A stretch of 64,000 nt of DNA from Odiellus spinosus. Its lineage: Eukaryota > Arthropoda > Arachnida > Opiliones > Phalangiidae. Position numbers and translations under genes: made by a program. Location of the stretch: positions 1,488,001 through 1,552,000 of the forward strand of contig OY987230.1 of NCBI GenBank assembly GCA_963920705.1, in the 5' to 3' direction. Positions 36,456-48,348 of the stretch are shown here, in pieces (the stretch's first letter is position 1; each line of letters starts with the position of its first letter). The notes below the pieces were generated by a model. That model searched no databases and was not told the origin of the DNA. It was given only the letters and a program-made list of their open reading frames with translations.

Positions 36456-39343
36456 ATAGACCAATATTTGCTCTTTCGAGTGGTCTTAATTTTGTCTAAA
36501 TCGCTTAAAAATCAAAAGTTTTGTGTCCATTTGAATCCAATAATCTTGGATTTTTAAGCGTTTTTGCTTAATTTTAACCAATTTTATATTTGTCACAATT
36601 TTGAAATTTAGACAAAACCAAAGTCATTCGAAAGAGCAATTAATGGACAGTCTAAATAATAAGAGTTTTCAAAAATCCGTTGAAAAACAAGAAAAATATG
36701 GCCAATTCAAGAAATCATAGAATATCAAAATAGTCAAATTTCAGATTTTCAAAATTCGCTTTTTGATATTAGATGTTTTTTGAATTGTCCATATTTTCCA
36801 TGTTTTTCAACGGATTTTCCAAAACTCTTGTTTTTTAGATAGACCAATATTTGCTCTTTCGAGTGGTCGTAATTTTGTCTAAATCGCTTAAAAATCAAAA
36901 GTTTTGTGTCCATTTGAATCCAATAATCTTGGATTTTTAAGCGTTTTTGCTTAATTTTAACCAATTTTATATTTGTCACAATTTTGCAATTTAGACAAAA
37001 CCAAAGTCATTCGAAAGAGCAATTAATGGACAGTCTAAATAATAAGAGTTTTCAAAAATCCGTTGAAAAACAAGAAAAATATGGCCAATTCAAAAAACAT
37101 CTAATATCAAAAAGCGAATTTTTAAAATCTGAAATTTGACTATTTTGATATTGTATGATTTCTTGAATTGGCCATATTTTTCTTGTTTTTCAACGGATTT
37201 TCCAAAACTATTGTTTTTTAGAAAGACCAAAATTTGGTCTTTCGAGTGGTCTTAATTTTGTCTAAATCGCTTAAAATTCAAAAGTTTTGTGTCCATTTGA
37301 ATCCAATAATCTTGGATTTTTAAGCGTTTTTGCTTAATTTTAACCAATTTTATATTTGTCACGTTTTGGCAATTTAGACAAAACCAAAGTCATTCGAAAG
37401 AGCAAATAATGGACAGTCTAAATAATACGAGTTTTCAAAAATCCGTTGAAAAACAAGAAAAATATGGCCAATTCAAGAAATCATAGAATATCAAAATAGT
37501 CAAATTTCAGATTTTCAAAATTCGCTTTTTGATATTAGATGTTTTTTGAATTGTCCATATTTTCCATGTTTTTCAACGGATTTTCCAAAACTCTAATTTT
37601 TTAGATAGACCAATATTTGCTCTTTCGAGTGGTCTTAATTTTGTCTAAATCGCTTAAAAATCAAAAGTTTTGTGTCCATTTGAATCCAATAATCTTGGAT
37701 TTTTAAGCGTTTTTGCTTTATTTTAACCAATTTTATATTTGTCACAATTTTGCAATTTAGACAAAACCAAAGTCATTCGAAAGAGCAATTAATGGACAGT
37801 CTAAATAATAAGAGTTTTCAAAAATCCGTTGAAAAACAAGAAAAATATGGCCGATTCAAGAAATCATAGAATATCAAAATAGTCAAATTTCAGATTTTCA
37901 AAATTCGCTTTTTGATATTAGATGTTTTTTGAATTGTCCATATTTTCCATGTTTTTCAACGGATTTTCCAAAACTCTAATTTTTTAGATAGACCAATATT
38001 TGCTCTTTCGAGTGGTCTTAATTTTGTCTAAATCGCTTAAAAATCAAAAGTTTTGTGTCCATTTGAATCCAATAATCTTGGATTTTTAAGCGTTTTTGCT
38101 TAATTTTAACCAATTTTATATTTGTCACAATTTTGCAATTTAGACAAAACCAAAGTCATTCGAAAGAGCAATTAATGGACAGTCTAAATAATAAGAGTTT
38201 TCAAAAATCCGTTGAAAAACAAGAAAAATTTGGCCAATTCAAAAAACATCTAATATCAAAAAGCGAATTTTTAAAATCTGAAATTTGACTATTTTGATAT
38301 TGTATGATTTCTTGAATTGGCCATATTTTTCTTGTTTTTCAACGGATTTTCCAAAACTATTGTTTTTTAGATAGACCAAAATTTGGTCTTTCGAGTGGTC
38401 TTAATTTTGTCTAAATCGCTTAAAAATCAAAAGTTTTGTGTCCATTTGAATCCAATAATCTTGGATTTTTAAGCGTTTTTGCTTAATTTTAACCAATTTT
38501 ATATTTGTCACAATTTTGCAATTTAGACAAAACCAAAGTCATTCGAAAGAGCAATTAATGGACAGTTTAAATAATAAGAGTTTTCAAAAATCCGTTGAAA
38601 AACATGAAAAATATGGACAATTCAAAAAACATCTAATATCAAAAAGCGAATTTTGAAAATCTGAAATTTGACTATTTTGATATTGTATGATTCCTTGAAT
38701 TGGCCATATTTTTCTTGTTTTTCAACGGATTTTCCAAAACTATTGTTTTTTAGATAGACCAAAGTTTGGTCTTTCGAGTGGTCTTAATTTTGTCTAAATC
38801 GCTTAAAATTCAAAAGTTTTGTGTCCATTTGAATCCAATAATCTTGGATTTTTAAGCGTTTTTGCTTAATTTTAACAAATTTTATGTTTGTCACAATTTT
38901 GCAATTTAGACAAAACCAAAGTCATTCGAAAGAGCAATTAATGGACAGTCTAAATAATAAGAGTTTTCAAAAATCCGTTGAAAAACAAGAAAAATATGGC
39001 CAATTCAAGAAATCATAGAATATCAAAATAGTCAAATTTCAAATTTTAAAAATTCGCTTTTTGATATTAGATGTTTTTTGAATTGTCCATATTTTCCATG
39101 TTTTTCAACGGATTTTCCAAAACTCTTGTTTTTTAGATAGACCAATATTTGCTCTTTCGAGTGGTCTTAATTTTGTCTAAATCGCTTAAAATTCAAAAGT
39201 TTGATGTCCATTTGAATCCAATAATCTTAGATTTTTAAGCGTTTTTGCTTAATTTTAACCAATTTTATATTTGTCACAATTTTGCAATTTAGACAAAACC
39301 AAAGTCATTCGAAAGAGCAATTAATGGACAGTCTAAATAATAA
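36445..39343 (-). repeat. Run of eight consecutive inverted monomers
   Basis: Marker ends at 36619, 37002, 37385, 37768, 38151, 38534, 38917 and 39300 are spaced exactly 383 bp. Several P modules are inverted with Q, so those units are the mirror image of the left domain. The P modules after the third and fifth cores (near 37081 and 38221) instead have AAAAAACATCTAATATC in forward sense, and both their arms are of the CAAGAAAA type. Confidence 0.92.
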
Positions 39344-40657
39344 GAGTTTTCAAAAATCCGTTGAAAAACAAGAAAAATATGGCCAATTCAAAAAACATCT
39401 AATATCCAAAAGCGAATTTTTAAAATCTGAAATTTGACTATTTTGATATTGTATGATTTCTTGAATTGGCCATATTTTTCTTGTTTTTCAACGGATTTTT
39501 GAAAACTCTTATTATTTAGACTGTCCATTAATTGCTCTTTCGAATGACTTTGGTTTTGTCTAAATTGCAAAATTGTGACAAATATAAAATTGGTTAAAAT
39601 TAAGCAAAAACGCTTAAAAATCCAAGATTATTGGATTCAAATGGACACAAAACTTTTGATTTTTAAGCGATTTAGACAAAATTAAGACCACTCGAAAGAG
39701 CAAATATTGGTCTATCTGAAAATCAAGAGTTTTGGAAAATCCGTTGAAAAACATGGAAAATATGGACAATTCAAAAAACATCTAATATCAAAAAGCGAAT
39801 TTTTAAAATCTGAAATTTGACTATTTTGATATTCTATGATTTCTTGAATTGGCCATATTTTTCTTGTTTTTCAACGGATTTTTGAAAACTCTTATTATTT
39901 CGACTGTCCATTAATTGCTCTTTCGAATGACTTTGGTTTTGTCTAAATTGCAAAATTGTGACAAATATAAAATTGGTTAAAATTAAGCAAAAACGCTTAA
40001 AAATCCAAGATTATTGGATTCAAATGGACACAAAACTTTTGAATTTTAAGCGATTTAGACAAAATTAAGACCACTCGAAAGACCAAATTTTGTTCTATCT
40101 AAAAAACAATGGTTTTGGAAAATCCGTTGAAAAACAAGAAAAATATGGCCAATTCAAGAAATCATAGAATATCAAAATAGTCAAATTTCAGATTTTAAAA
40201 ATTCGCTTTTTGATATTAGATGTTTTTTTAATTGTCCATATTTTCCATGTTTTTCAACGAATTTTTGAAAACTCTTATTATTTAAACTGTCCATTAATTG
40301 CTCTTTCGAATGACTTTGGTTTTGTCTAAATTGCAAAATTGTGACAAATATAAAATTGGTTAAAATAAAGCAAAAACGCTTAAAAATCCAAGATTATTGG
40401 ATTCAAATGGACACAAAACTTTTGATTTTTAAGCGATTTAGACAAAATTAAGACCACTCGAAAGAGCAAATATTGGTCTATCTAAAAAACAAGAGTTTTG
40501 GAAAATCCGTTGAAAAACATGGAAAATATGGACAATTCAAAAAACATCTAATATCAAAAAGCGAATTTTTAAAATCTGAAATTTGACTATTTTGATACTG
40601 TATGATTTCTTGAATTGGCCATATTTTTCTTGTTTTTCAACGGATTTTTGAAAACTA
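39344..40657 (+). repeat. Forward stretch with three forward Q cores
   Basis: Forward markers lie near 39552, 39935 and 40318. The second core's right end is the switched type (GACCAAATTTTGTTCTATC near 40081) followed by a P module in reverse sense. The block around 40.0-41.0 kb resembles 54.2-55.1 kb at +14,202 bp, sharing GATACTGTATG and AATTTTTTCTAAATCGC. Confidence 0.88.
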
Positions 40658-42024
40658 TTGTTTTTTAGATAGACCAAAATTTGGTCTTTCGAGTGGTCTT
40701 AATTTTTTCTAAATCGCTTAAAATTCAAAAGTTTTGTGTCCATTTGAATCCAATAATCTTGGATTTTTAAGCGTTTTTGCTTAATTTTAACCAATTTTAT
40801 ATTTGTCACAATTTTGCAATTTAGACAAAACCAAAGTCATTCGAAAGAGCAATTAATGGAGAGTTTAAATAATAAGAGTTTTCAAAAATCCGTTGAAAAA
40901 CATGGAAAATATGGACAATTCAAAAAACATCTAATATCAAAAAGCGAATTTTGAAAATCTGAAATTTGACTATTTTGATATTGTATGATTTCTTGAATTG
41001 GCCATATTTTTCTTGTTTTTCAACGGATTTTCCAAAACTATTGTTTTTTAGATAGACCAAAATTTGGTCTTTCGAGTGGTCTTAATTTTGTCTAAATCGC
41101 TTAAAATTCAAAAGTTTTGTGTCCATTTGAATCCAATAATCTTGGATTTTTAAGCGTTTTTGCTTAATTTTAACCAATTTTATATTTGTCACAATTTTGC
41201 AATTTAGACAAAACCAAAGTCATTCGAAAGAGCAATTAATGGACAGTTTAAATAATAAGAGTTTTCAAAAATCCGTTGAAAAACATGGAAAATATGGACA
41301 ATTCAAAAAACATCTAATATCAAAAAGCGAATTTTGAAAATCTGAAATTTGACTATTTTGATATTGTATGATTTCTTGAATTGGCCATATTTTTCTTGTT
41401 TTTCAACGGATTTTCCAAAACTATTGTTTTTTAGATAGACCAAAATTTGGTCTTTCGAGTGGTCTTAATTTTGTCTAAATCGCTTAAAAATCAAAAGTTT
41501 TGTGTCCATTTGAATTTAATAATCTTGGATTTTTAAGCGTTTTTGCTTAATTTTAACCAGTTTTATATTTGTCACAATTTTGCAATTTAGACAAAACCAA
41601 AGTCATTCGAAAGAGCAATTAATGGACAGTTTAAATAATAAGAGTTTTCAAAAATCCGTTGAAAAACATGGAAAATATGGACAATTCAAAAAACATCTAA
41701 TATCAAAAAGCGAATTTTGAAAATCTGAAATTTGACTATTTTGATATTGTATGATTTCTTGAATTGGCCATATTTTTCTTGTTTTTCAACGGATTTTCCA
41801 AAACTATTGTTTTTTAGATAGACCAAAATTTGGTCTTTCGAGTGGTCTTAATTTTGTCTAAATCGCTTAAAATTCAAAAGTTTTGTGTCCATTTGAATCC
41901 AATAATCTTGGATTTTTAAGCGTTTTTGCTTAATTTTAACCAATTTTATATTTGTCACAATTTTGCAATTTAGACAAAACCAAAGTCATTCGAAAGAGCA
42001 ATTAATGGACAGTCTAAATAATAA
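40658..42024 (-). repeat. Run of four inverted cores with P turned relative to Q
   Basis: Marker ends at 40832, 41215, 41598 and 41981 (383-bp steps). Unlike the 36.4-39.3 kb run, the P modules after the first three cores are in forward sense while Q is inverted. Q ends carry GTTTAAATAATAAG and GACCAAAATTTGGTC. The third core has TTTGAATTTAATAATC, shared with 46904 and 48819. Repeated at +5,393 bp. Confidence 0.9.
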
Positions 42025-42177
42025 GAGTTTTCAAAAATCCGTTGAAAAACAAGTAAAATATGGCCAATTCAAGAAATCATAGAATATCAAAATAGTCAAA
42101 TTTCAGATTTTCAAAATTCGCTTTTTGATATTAGATGTTTTTTGAATTGTCCATATTTTCCATGTTTTTCAACGGAT

Positions 42178-42260
42178 TTTCCAAAACTCTTGTTTTTTAG
42201 ATAGACCAATATTTGCTCTTTCGAGTGGTCTTAATTTTGTCCATTAATTGCTCTTTCGAA
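42178..42260. other. Atypical inverted-to-forward junction with partial core
   Basis: An inverted core starts (TTGTTTTTTAGATAGACC, GCTCTTTCGAGTGG) but after about 50 bp, at TTTTGTC, it joins CCATTAATTGCTCTTTCG of a forward core. Two related GCTCTTTCGA motifs therefore lie about 35 bp apart in the same direction. The marker distance is 287 bp instead of about 252. Microhomology TGTCC/TGTCT at the join fits end-joining or template switching. Confidence 0.85.
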
Positions 42261-43370
42261 TGACTTTGGTTTTGTCTAAATTGCAAAATTGTGACAAATA
42301 TAAAATTGGTTAAAATTAAGCAAAAACGCTTAAAAATCCAAGATTATTGGATTCAAATGGACACAAAACTTTTGAATTTTAAGCGATTTAGACAAAATTA
42401 AGACCACTCGAAAGAGCAAATATTGGTCTATCTAAAAAACAAGAGTTTTGGAAAATCCGTTGAAAAACATGGAAAATATGGACAATTCAAAAAACATCTA
42501 ATATCAAAAAGCGAATTTTGAAAATCTGAAATTTGACTATTTTGATATTCTATGATTTCTTGAATTGGCCATATTTTTCTTGTTTTTCAACGGATTTTTG
42601 AAAACTCTTATTATTTAGACTGTCCATTAATTGCTCTTTCGAATGACTTTGGTTTTGTCTAAATTGCAAAATTGTGACAAATATAAAATTGGTTAAAATA
42701 AAGCAAAAACGCTTAAAAATCCAAGATTATTGGATTCAAATGGACACAAAACTTTTGATTTTTAAGCGATTTAGACAAAATTAAGACCACTCGAAAGAGC
42801 AAATATTGGTCTATCTAAAAAACAAGAGTTTTGGAAAATCCGTTGAAAAACATTGAAAATATGGACAATTCAAAAAACATCTAATATCAAAAAGCGAATT
42901 TTGAAAATCTGAAATTTGACTATTTTGATATTCTATGATTTCTTGAATTGGCCATATTTTTCTTGTTTTTCAACGGATTTTTGAAAACTCTTATTATTTA
43001 GATTGTCCATTAATTGCTCTTTTGAATGACTTTGGTTTTGTCTAAATTGCAAAATTGTGACAAATATAAAATTGGTTAAAATTAAGCAAAAACGCTTAAA
43101 AATCCAAGATTATTGGATTCAAATGGACACAAAACTTTTGATTTTTAAGCGATTTAGACAAAATTAAGACCACTCGAAAGAGCAAATATTGGTCTATCTA
43201 AAAAACAAGAGTTTTGGAAAATCCGTTGAAAAACATGGAAAATATGGACAATTCAAAAAACATCTAATATCAAAAAGCGAATTTTGAAAATCTGAAATTT
43301 GACTATTTTGATTTTGTATGATTTCTTGAATTGGCCATATTTTTCTTGTTTTAACGGATTTTTGAAAACT
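42240..43370 (+). repeat. Forward stretch, three monomers
   Basis: Forward markers begin at 42268 and repeat near 42651 and 43034. The first unit's Q reads CTTTTGAATTTTAAGCG yet ends in the ordinary CAAATATTGGTC, a mix of two normally linked variants. The third has GATTGTCCATTAATTGCTCTTTTGAATG, a paired variant copied near 44147. Confidence 0.87.
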
Positions 43371-43588
43371 ATTGTTTTTTAGATAGACCAAAATTTGGTC
43401 TTTCGAGTGGTCATAATTTTGTCTAAATCGATAAAATTCAAAAGTTTTGTGTCCATTTGAATCCAATAATCTTGGATTTTTAAGCGTTTTTGCTTAATTT
43501 TAACCAATTTTATATTGGTCACAATTTTGCAATTTAGACAAAACCAAAGTCATTCGAAAGAGCAATTAATGGACAGTCTAAATAATAA
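43371..43588 (-). repeat. Inverted Q core (43.4 kb)
   Basis: Preceded by a 2-bp deletion in the P arm (CTTGTTTTAACGG). It contains CATAATTTTGTCTAAATCGATAAAATTC, with part of CGCTT lost, so one hairpin arm is broken. Copied 1,148 bp downstream without the 2-bp deletion. Confidence 0.88.
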
Positions 43589-44518
43589 GAGTTTTCAAAA
43601 ATCCGTTGAAAAACAAGAAAAATATGGCCAATTCAAGAAATCATAGAATATCCAAACAGTCAAATTTCAGATTTTCAAAATTCGCTTTTTGATATTAGAT
43701 GTTTTTTGAATTGTCCATATTTTCCATGTTTTTCAACGGATTTTTGAAAACTCTTATCATTTAAACTGTCCATTAATTGCTCTTTCGAATGACTTTGGTT
43801 TTGTCTAAATTGCAAAATTGTGACAAATATAAAATTGGTTAAAATTAAGCAAAAACGCTTAAAAATCCAAGATTATTGGATTCAAATGGACACAAAACTT
43901 TTGATTTTTAAGCGATTTAGACAAAATTAAGACCACTCGAAAGAGCAAATATTGGTCTATCTAAAAAACAAGAGTTTTGGAAAATCCGTTGAAAAACATG
44001 GAAAATATGGACAATTCAAAAAACATCTAATATCAAAAAGCGAATTTTGAAAATCTGAAATTTGACTATTTTGATATTCTATGATTTCTTGAATTGGCCA
44101 TATTTTTCTTGTTTTTCAACGGATTTTTGAAAACTCTTATTATTTAGATTGTCCATTAATTGCTCTTTTGAATGACTTTGGTTTTGTCTAAATTGCAAAA
44201 TTGTGACAAATATAAAATTGGTTAAAATTAAGCAAAAACGCTTAAAAATCCAAGATTATTGGATTCAAATGGACACAAAACTTTTGATTTTTAAGCGATT
44301 TAGACAAAATTAAGACCACTCGAAAGAGCAAATATTGGTCTATCTAAAAAACAAGAGTTTTGGAAAATCCGTTGAAAAACATGGAAAATATGGACAATTC
44401 AAAAAACATCTAATATCAAAAAGCGAATTTTGAAAATCTGAGATTTGACTATTTTGATTTTGTATGATTTCTTGAATTGGCCATATTTTTCTTGTTTTTC
44501 AACGGATTTTTGAAAACT

Positions 44519-44736
44519 ATTGTTTTTTAGATAGACCAAAATTTGGTCTTTCGAGTGGTCATAATTTTGTCTAAATCGATAAAATTCAAAAGTTTTGTGT
44601 CCATTTGAATCCAATAATCTTGGATTTTTAAGCGTTTTTGCTTAATTTTAACCAATTTTATATTTGTCACAATTTTGCAATTTAGACAAAACCAAAGTCA
44701 TTCGAAAGAGCAATTAATGGACAGTCTAAATAATAA
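44519..44736 (-). repeat. Inverted Q core (44.5 kb), copy of the 43.4-kb core
   Basis: Shares the CGATAAAATTC hairpin-breaking variant and the following ATATCCAAACAGTC and CTTATCATTTAAAC variants with the copy 1,148 bp upstream. This defines a three-monomer duplication across about 42.9-45.0 kb. Confidence 0.88.
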
Positions 44737-46050
44737 GAGTTTTCAAAAATCCGTTGAAAAACAAGAAAAATATGGCCAATTCAAGAAATCATAGAATATC
44801 CAAACAGTCAAATTTCAGATTTTCAAAATTCGCTTTTTGATATTAGATGTTTTTTGAATTGTCCATATTTTCCATGTTTTTCAACGGATTTTTGAAAACT
44901 CTTATCATTTAAACTGTCCATTAATTGCTCTTTCGAATGACTTTGGTTTTGTCTAAATTGCAAAATTGTGACAAATATAAAATTGGTTAAAATTAAGCAA
45001 AAACGCTTAAAAATCCAAGATTATTGGATTCAAATGGACACAAAACTTTTGATTTTTAAGCGATTTAGACAAAATTAAGACCACTCGAAAGAGCAAATAT
45101 TGGTCTATCTAAAAAACAAGAGTTTTGGAAAATCCGTTGAAAAACATGGAAAATATGGACAATTCAAAAAACATCTAATATCAAAAAGCGAATTTTGAAA
45201 ATCTGAAATTTGACTATTTTGATATTCTATGATTTCTTGAATTGGCCATATTTTTCTTGTTTTTCAACGGATTTTTGAAAACTCTTATTATTTAGACTGT
45301 CCATTAATTGCTCTTTCGAATGACTTTGGTTTTGTCTAAATTGCAAAATTGTGACAAATATAAAATTGGTTAAAATAAAGCAAAAACGCTTAAAAATCCA
45401 AGATTATTGGATTCAAATGGACACAAAACTTTTGATTTTTAAGCGATTTAGACAAAATTAAGACCACTCGAAAGAGCAAATATTGGTCTATCTAAAAAAC
45501 AAGAGTTTTGGAAAATCCGTTGAAAAACATGGAAAATATGGACAATTCAAAAAACATCTAATATCAAAAAGCGAATTTTGAAAATCTGAAATTTGACTAT
45601 TTTGATATTCTATGATTTCTTGAATTGGCCATATTTTTCTTGTTTTTCAACGGATTTTTGAAAACTCTTATTATTTAGACTGTCCATTAATTGCTCTTTC
45701 GAATGACTTTGGTTTTGTCTAAATTGCAAAATTGTGACAAATATAAAATTGGTTAAAATAAAGCAAAAACGCTTAAAAATCCAAGATTATTGGATTCAAA
45801 TGGACACAAAACTTTTGATTTTTAAGCGATTTAGACAAAATTATGACCACTCGAAAGACCAAATTTTGGTCTATCTAAAAAACAATAGTTTTCAAAAATC
45901 CGTTGAAAAACAAGAAAAATATGGCCAATTCAAGAAATCATACAAAATCAAAATAGTCAAATTTCAGATTTTCAAAATTCGCTTTTTGATATTAGATGTT
46001 TTTTGAATTGTCCATATTTTCCATGTTTTTCAACGGATTTTCCAAAACTC
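44737..46050 (+). repeat. Forward stretch, three monomers
   Basis: Three forward cores follow the 44.5-kb inverted core. The last ends with GACCAAATTTTGGTC and CAATAGTTTTCAAAAATCC and is followed by a P module in reverse sense with TCATACAAAATC. A 90-codon open frame across this unit is a by-product of the repeat phase. Confidence 0.86.
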
Positions 46051-47800
46051 TTGTTTTTTAGATAGACCAATATTTGCTCTTTCGAGTGGTCTTAATTTTG
46101 TCTAAATCGCTTAAAAATCAAAAGTTTTGTGTCCATTTGAATCCAATAATCTTGGATTTTTAAGCGTTTTTGCTTAATTTTAACCAATTTTATATTTGTC
46201 ACAATTTTGCAATTTAGACAAAACCAAAGTCATTCGAAAGAGCAATTAATGGAGAGTTTAAATAATAAGAGTTTTCAAAAATCCGTTGAAAAACATGGAA
46301 AATATGGACAATTCAAAAAACATCTAATATCAAAAAGCGAATTTTGAAAATCTGAAATTTGACTATTTTGATATTGTATGATTTCTTGAATTGGCCATAT
46401 TTTTCTTGTTTTTCAACGGATTTTCCAAAACTATTGTTTTTTAGATAGACCAAAATCTGGTCTTTCGAGTGGTCTTAATTTTGTCTAAATCGCTTAAAAT
46501 TCAAAAGTTTTGTGTCCATTTGAATCCAATAATCTTGGATTTTTAAGCGTTTTTGCTTAATTTTAACCAATTTTATATTTGTCACAATTTTGCAATTTAG
46601 ACAAAACCAAAGTCATTCGAAAGAGCAATTAATGGACAGTTTAAATAATAAGAGTTTTCAAAAATCCGTTGAAAAACATGGAAAATATGGACAATTCAAA
46701 AAACATCTAATATCAAAAAGCGAATTTTGAAAATCTGAAATTTGACTATTTTGATATTGTATGATTTCTTGAATTGGCCATATTTTTCTTGTTTTTCAAC
46801 GGATTTTCCAAAACTATTGTTTTTTAGATAGACCAAAATTTGGTCTTTCGAGTGGTCTTAATTTTGTCTAAATCGCTTAAAAATCAAAAGTTTTGTGTCC
46901 ATTTGAATTTAATAATCTTGGATTTTTAAGCGTTTTTGCTTAATTTTAACCAGTTTTATATTTGTCACAATTTTGCAATTTAGACAAAACCAAAGTCATT
47001 CGAAAGAGCAATTAATGGACAGTTTAAATAATAAGAGTTTTCAAAAATCCGTTGAAAAACATGGAAAATATGGACAATTCAAAAAACATCTAATATCAAA
47101 AAGCGAATTTTGAAAATCTGAAATTTGACTATTTTGATATTGTATGATTTCTTGAATTGGCCATATTTTTCTTGTTTTTCAACGGATTTTCCAAAACTAT
47201 TGTTTTTTAGATAGACCAAAATTTGGTCTTTCGAGTGGTCTTAATTTTGTCTAAATCGCTTAAAATTCAAAAGTTTTGTGTCCATTTGAATACAATAATC
47301 TTGGATTTTTAAGCGTTTTTGCTTAATTTTAACCAATTTTATATTTGTCACAATTTTGCAATTTAGACAAAACCAAAGTCATTCGAAAGAGCAATTAATG
47401 GACAGTCTAAATAATAAGAGTTTTCAAAAATCCGTTGAAAAACAAGTAAAATATGGCCAATTCAAGAAATCATAGAATATCAAAATAGTCAAATTTCAGA
47501 TTTTCAAAATTCGCTTTTTGATATTAGATGTTTTTTGAATTGTCCATATTTTCCATGTTTTTCAACGGATTTTCCAAAACTCTTGTTTTTTAGATAGACC
47601 AATATTTGCTCTTTCGAGTGGTCTTAATTTTGTCTAAATCGCTTAAAAATCAAAAGTTTTGTGTCCATTTGAATCCAATAATCTTGGATTTTTTGGCGTT
47701 TTTGCTTAATTTTAACCAATTTTATATTTGTCACAATTTTGCAATTTAGACAAAACCAAAGTCATTCGAAAGAGCAATTAATGGACAGTCTAAATAATAA
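46051..47800 (-). repeat. Run of five inverted cores
   Basis: Marker ends at 46225, 46608, 46991, 47374 and 47757, all 383 bp apart. The first four correspond to 40.7-42.0 kb at +5,393 bp. The last has GATTTTTTGGCG, which destroys one arm of the 12-bp hairpin. Cores two to five recur at +1,915 bp. Confidence 0.9.
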
Positions 47801-47965
47801 GAGTTTTCAAAAATCCGTTGAAAAACAAGAAAAATATGGCCAATTCAAAAAACATCTAATATCAAAAAGCGAATTTTTAAAATCTGAAATTTGACTATTT
47901 TGATATTTTATGATTTCTTGAATTGGCCATATTTTTCTTGTTTTTCAACGGATTTTTGAAAACTC
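47801..47965. repeat. P module with 48-bp perfect arms at a switch point
   Basis: Both arms are of the CAAGAAAA type, giving 48 perfectly paired outer bases on each side, from GAGTTTTC to CAATTCAA, around a 69-bp centre. The flanking cores are inverted on the left and forward on the right, so the pairing continues outward into them. The result is a palindrome of roughly 600 bp centred near 47883. Confidence 0.87.
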
Positions 47966-48348
47966 TTATTATTTAGACTGTCCATTAATTGCTCTTTCGA
48001 ATGACTTTGGTTTTGTCTAAATTGCAAAATTGTGACAAATATAAAATTGGTTAAAATTAAGCAAAAACGCTTAAAAATCCAAGATTATTGGATTCAAATG
48101 GACACAAAACTTTTGATTTTTAAGCGATTTAGACAAAATTAAGACCACTCGAAAGAGCAAATATTGGTCTATCTGAAAATCAAGAGTTTTGGAAAATCCG
48201 TTGAAAAACATGGAAAATATGGACAATTCAAAAAACATCTAATATCAAAAAGCGAATTTTGAAAATCTGAAATTTGACTATTTTGATATTGTATGATTTC
48301 TTGAATTGGCCATATTTTTCTTGTTTTTCAACGGATTTTCCAAAACTA
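47966..48348 (+). repeat. Single forward monomer between two inverted runs
   Basis: One forward core (marker at 48009) with the CTATCTGAAAATCAAGAG variant, shared with units near 39714, 57746 and 60423. It is the reverse situation of the left domain, where single inverted cores sit among forward ones. Confidence 0.88.

Noticed and set aside
36421-42260. All orientation switches as assembly artefacts.
   Set aside because: The switches keep a fixed 514/252-bp geometry and are copied with private variants in duplications, which random misassembly would not produce. The two atypical joints (36.4 and 42.2 kb) remain the ones most worth verifying.
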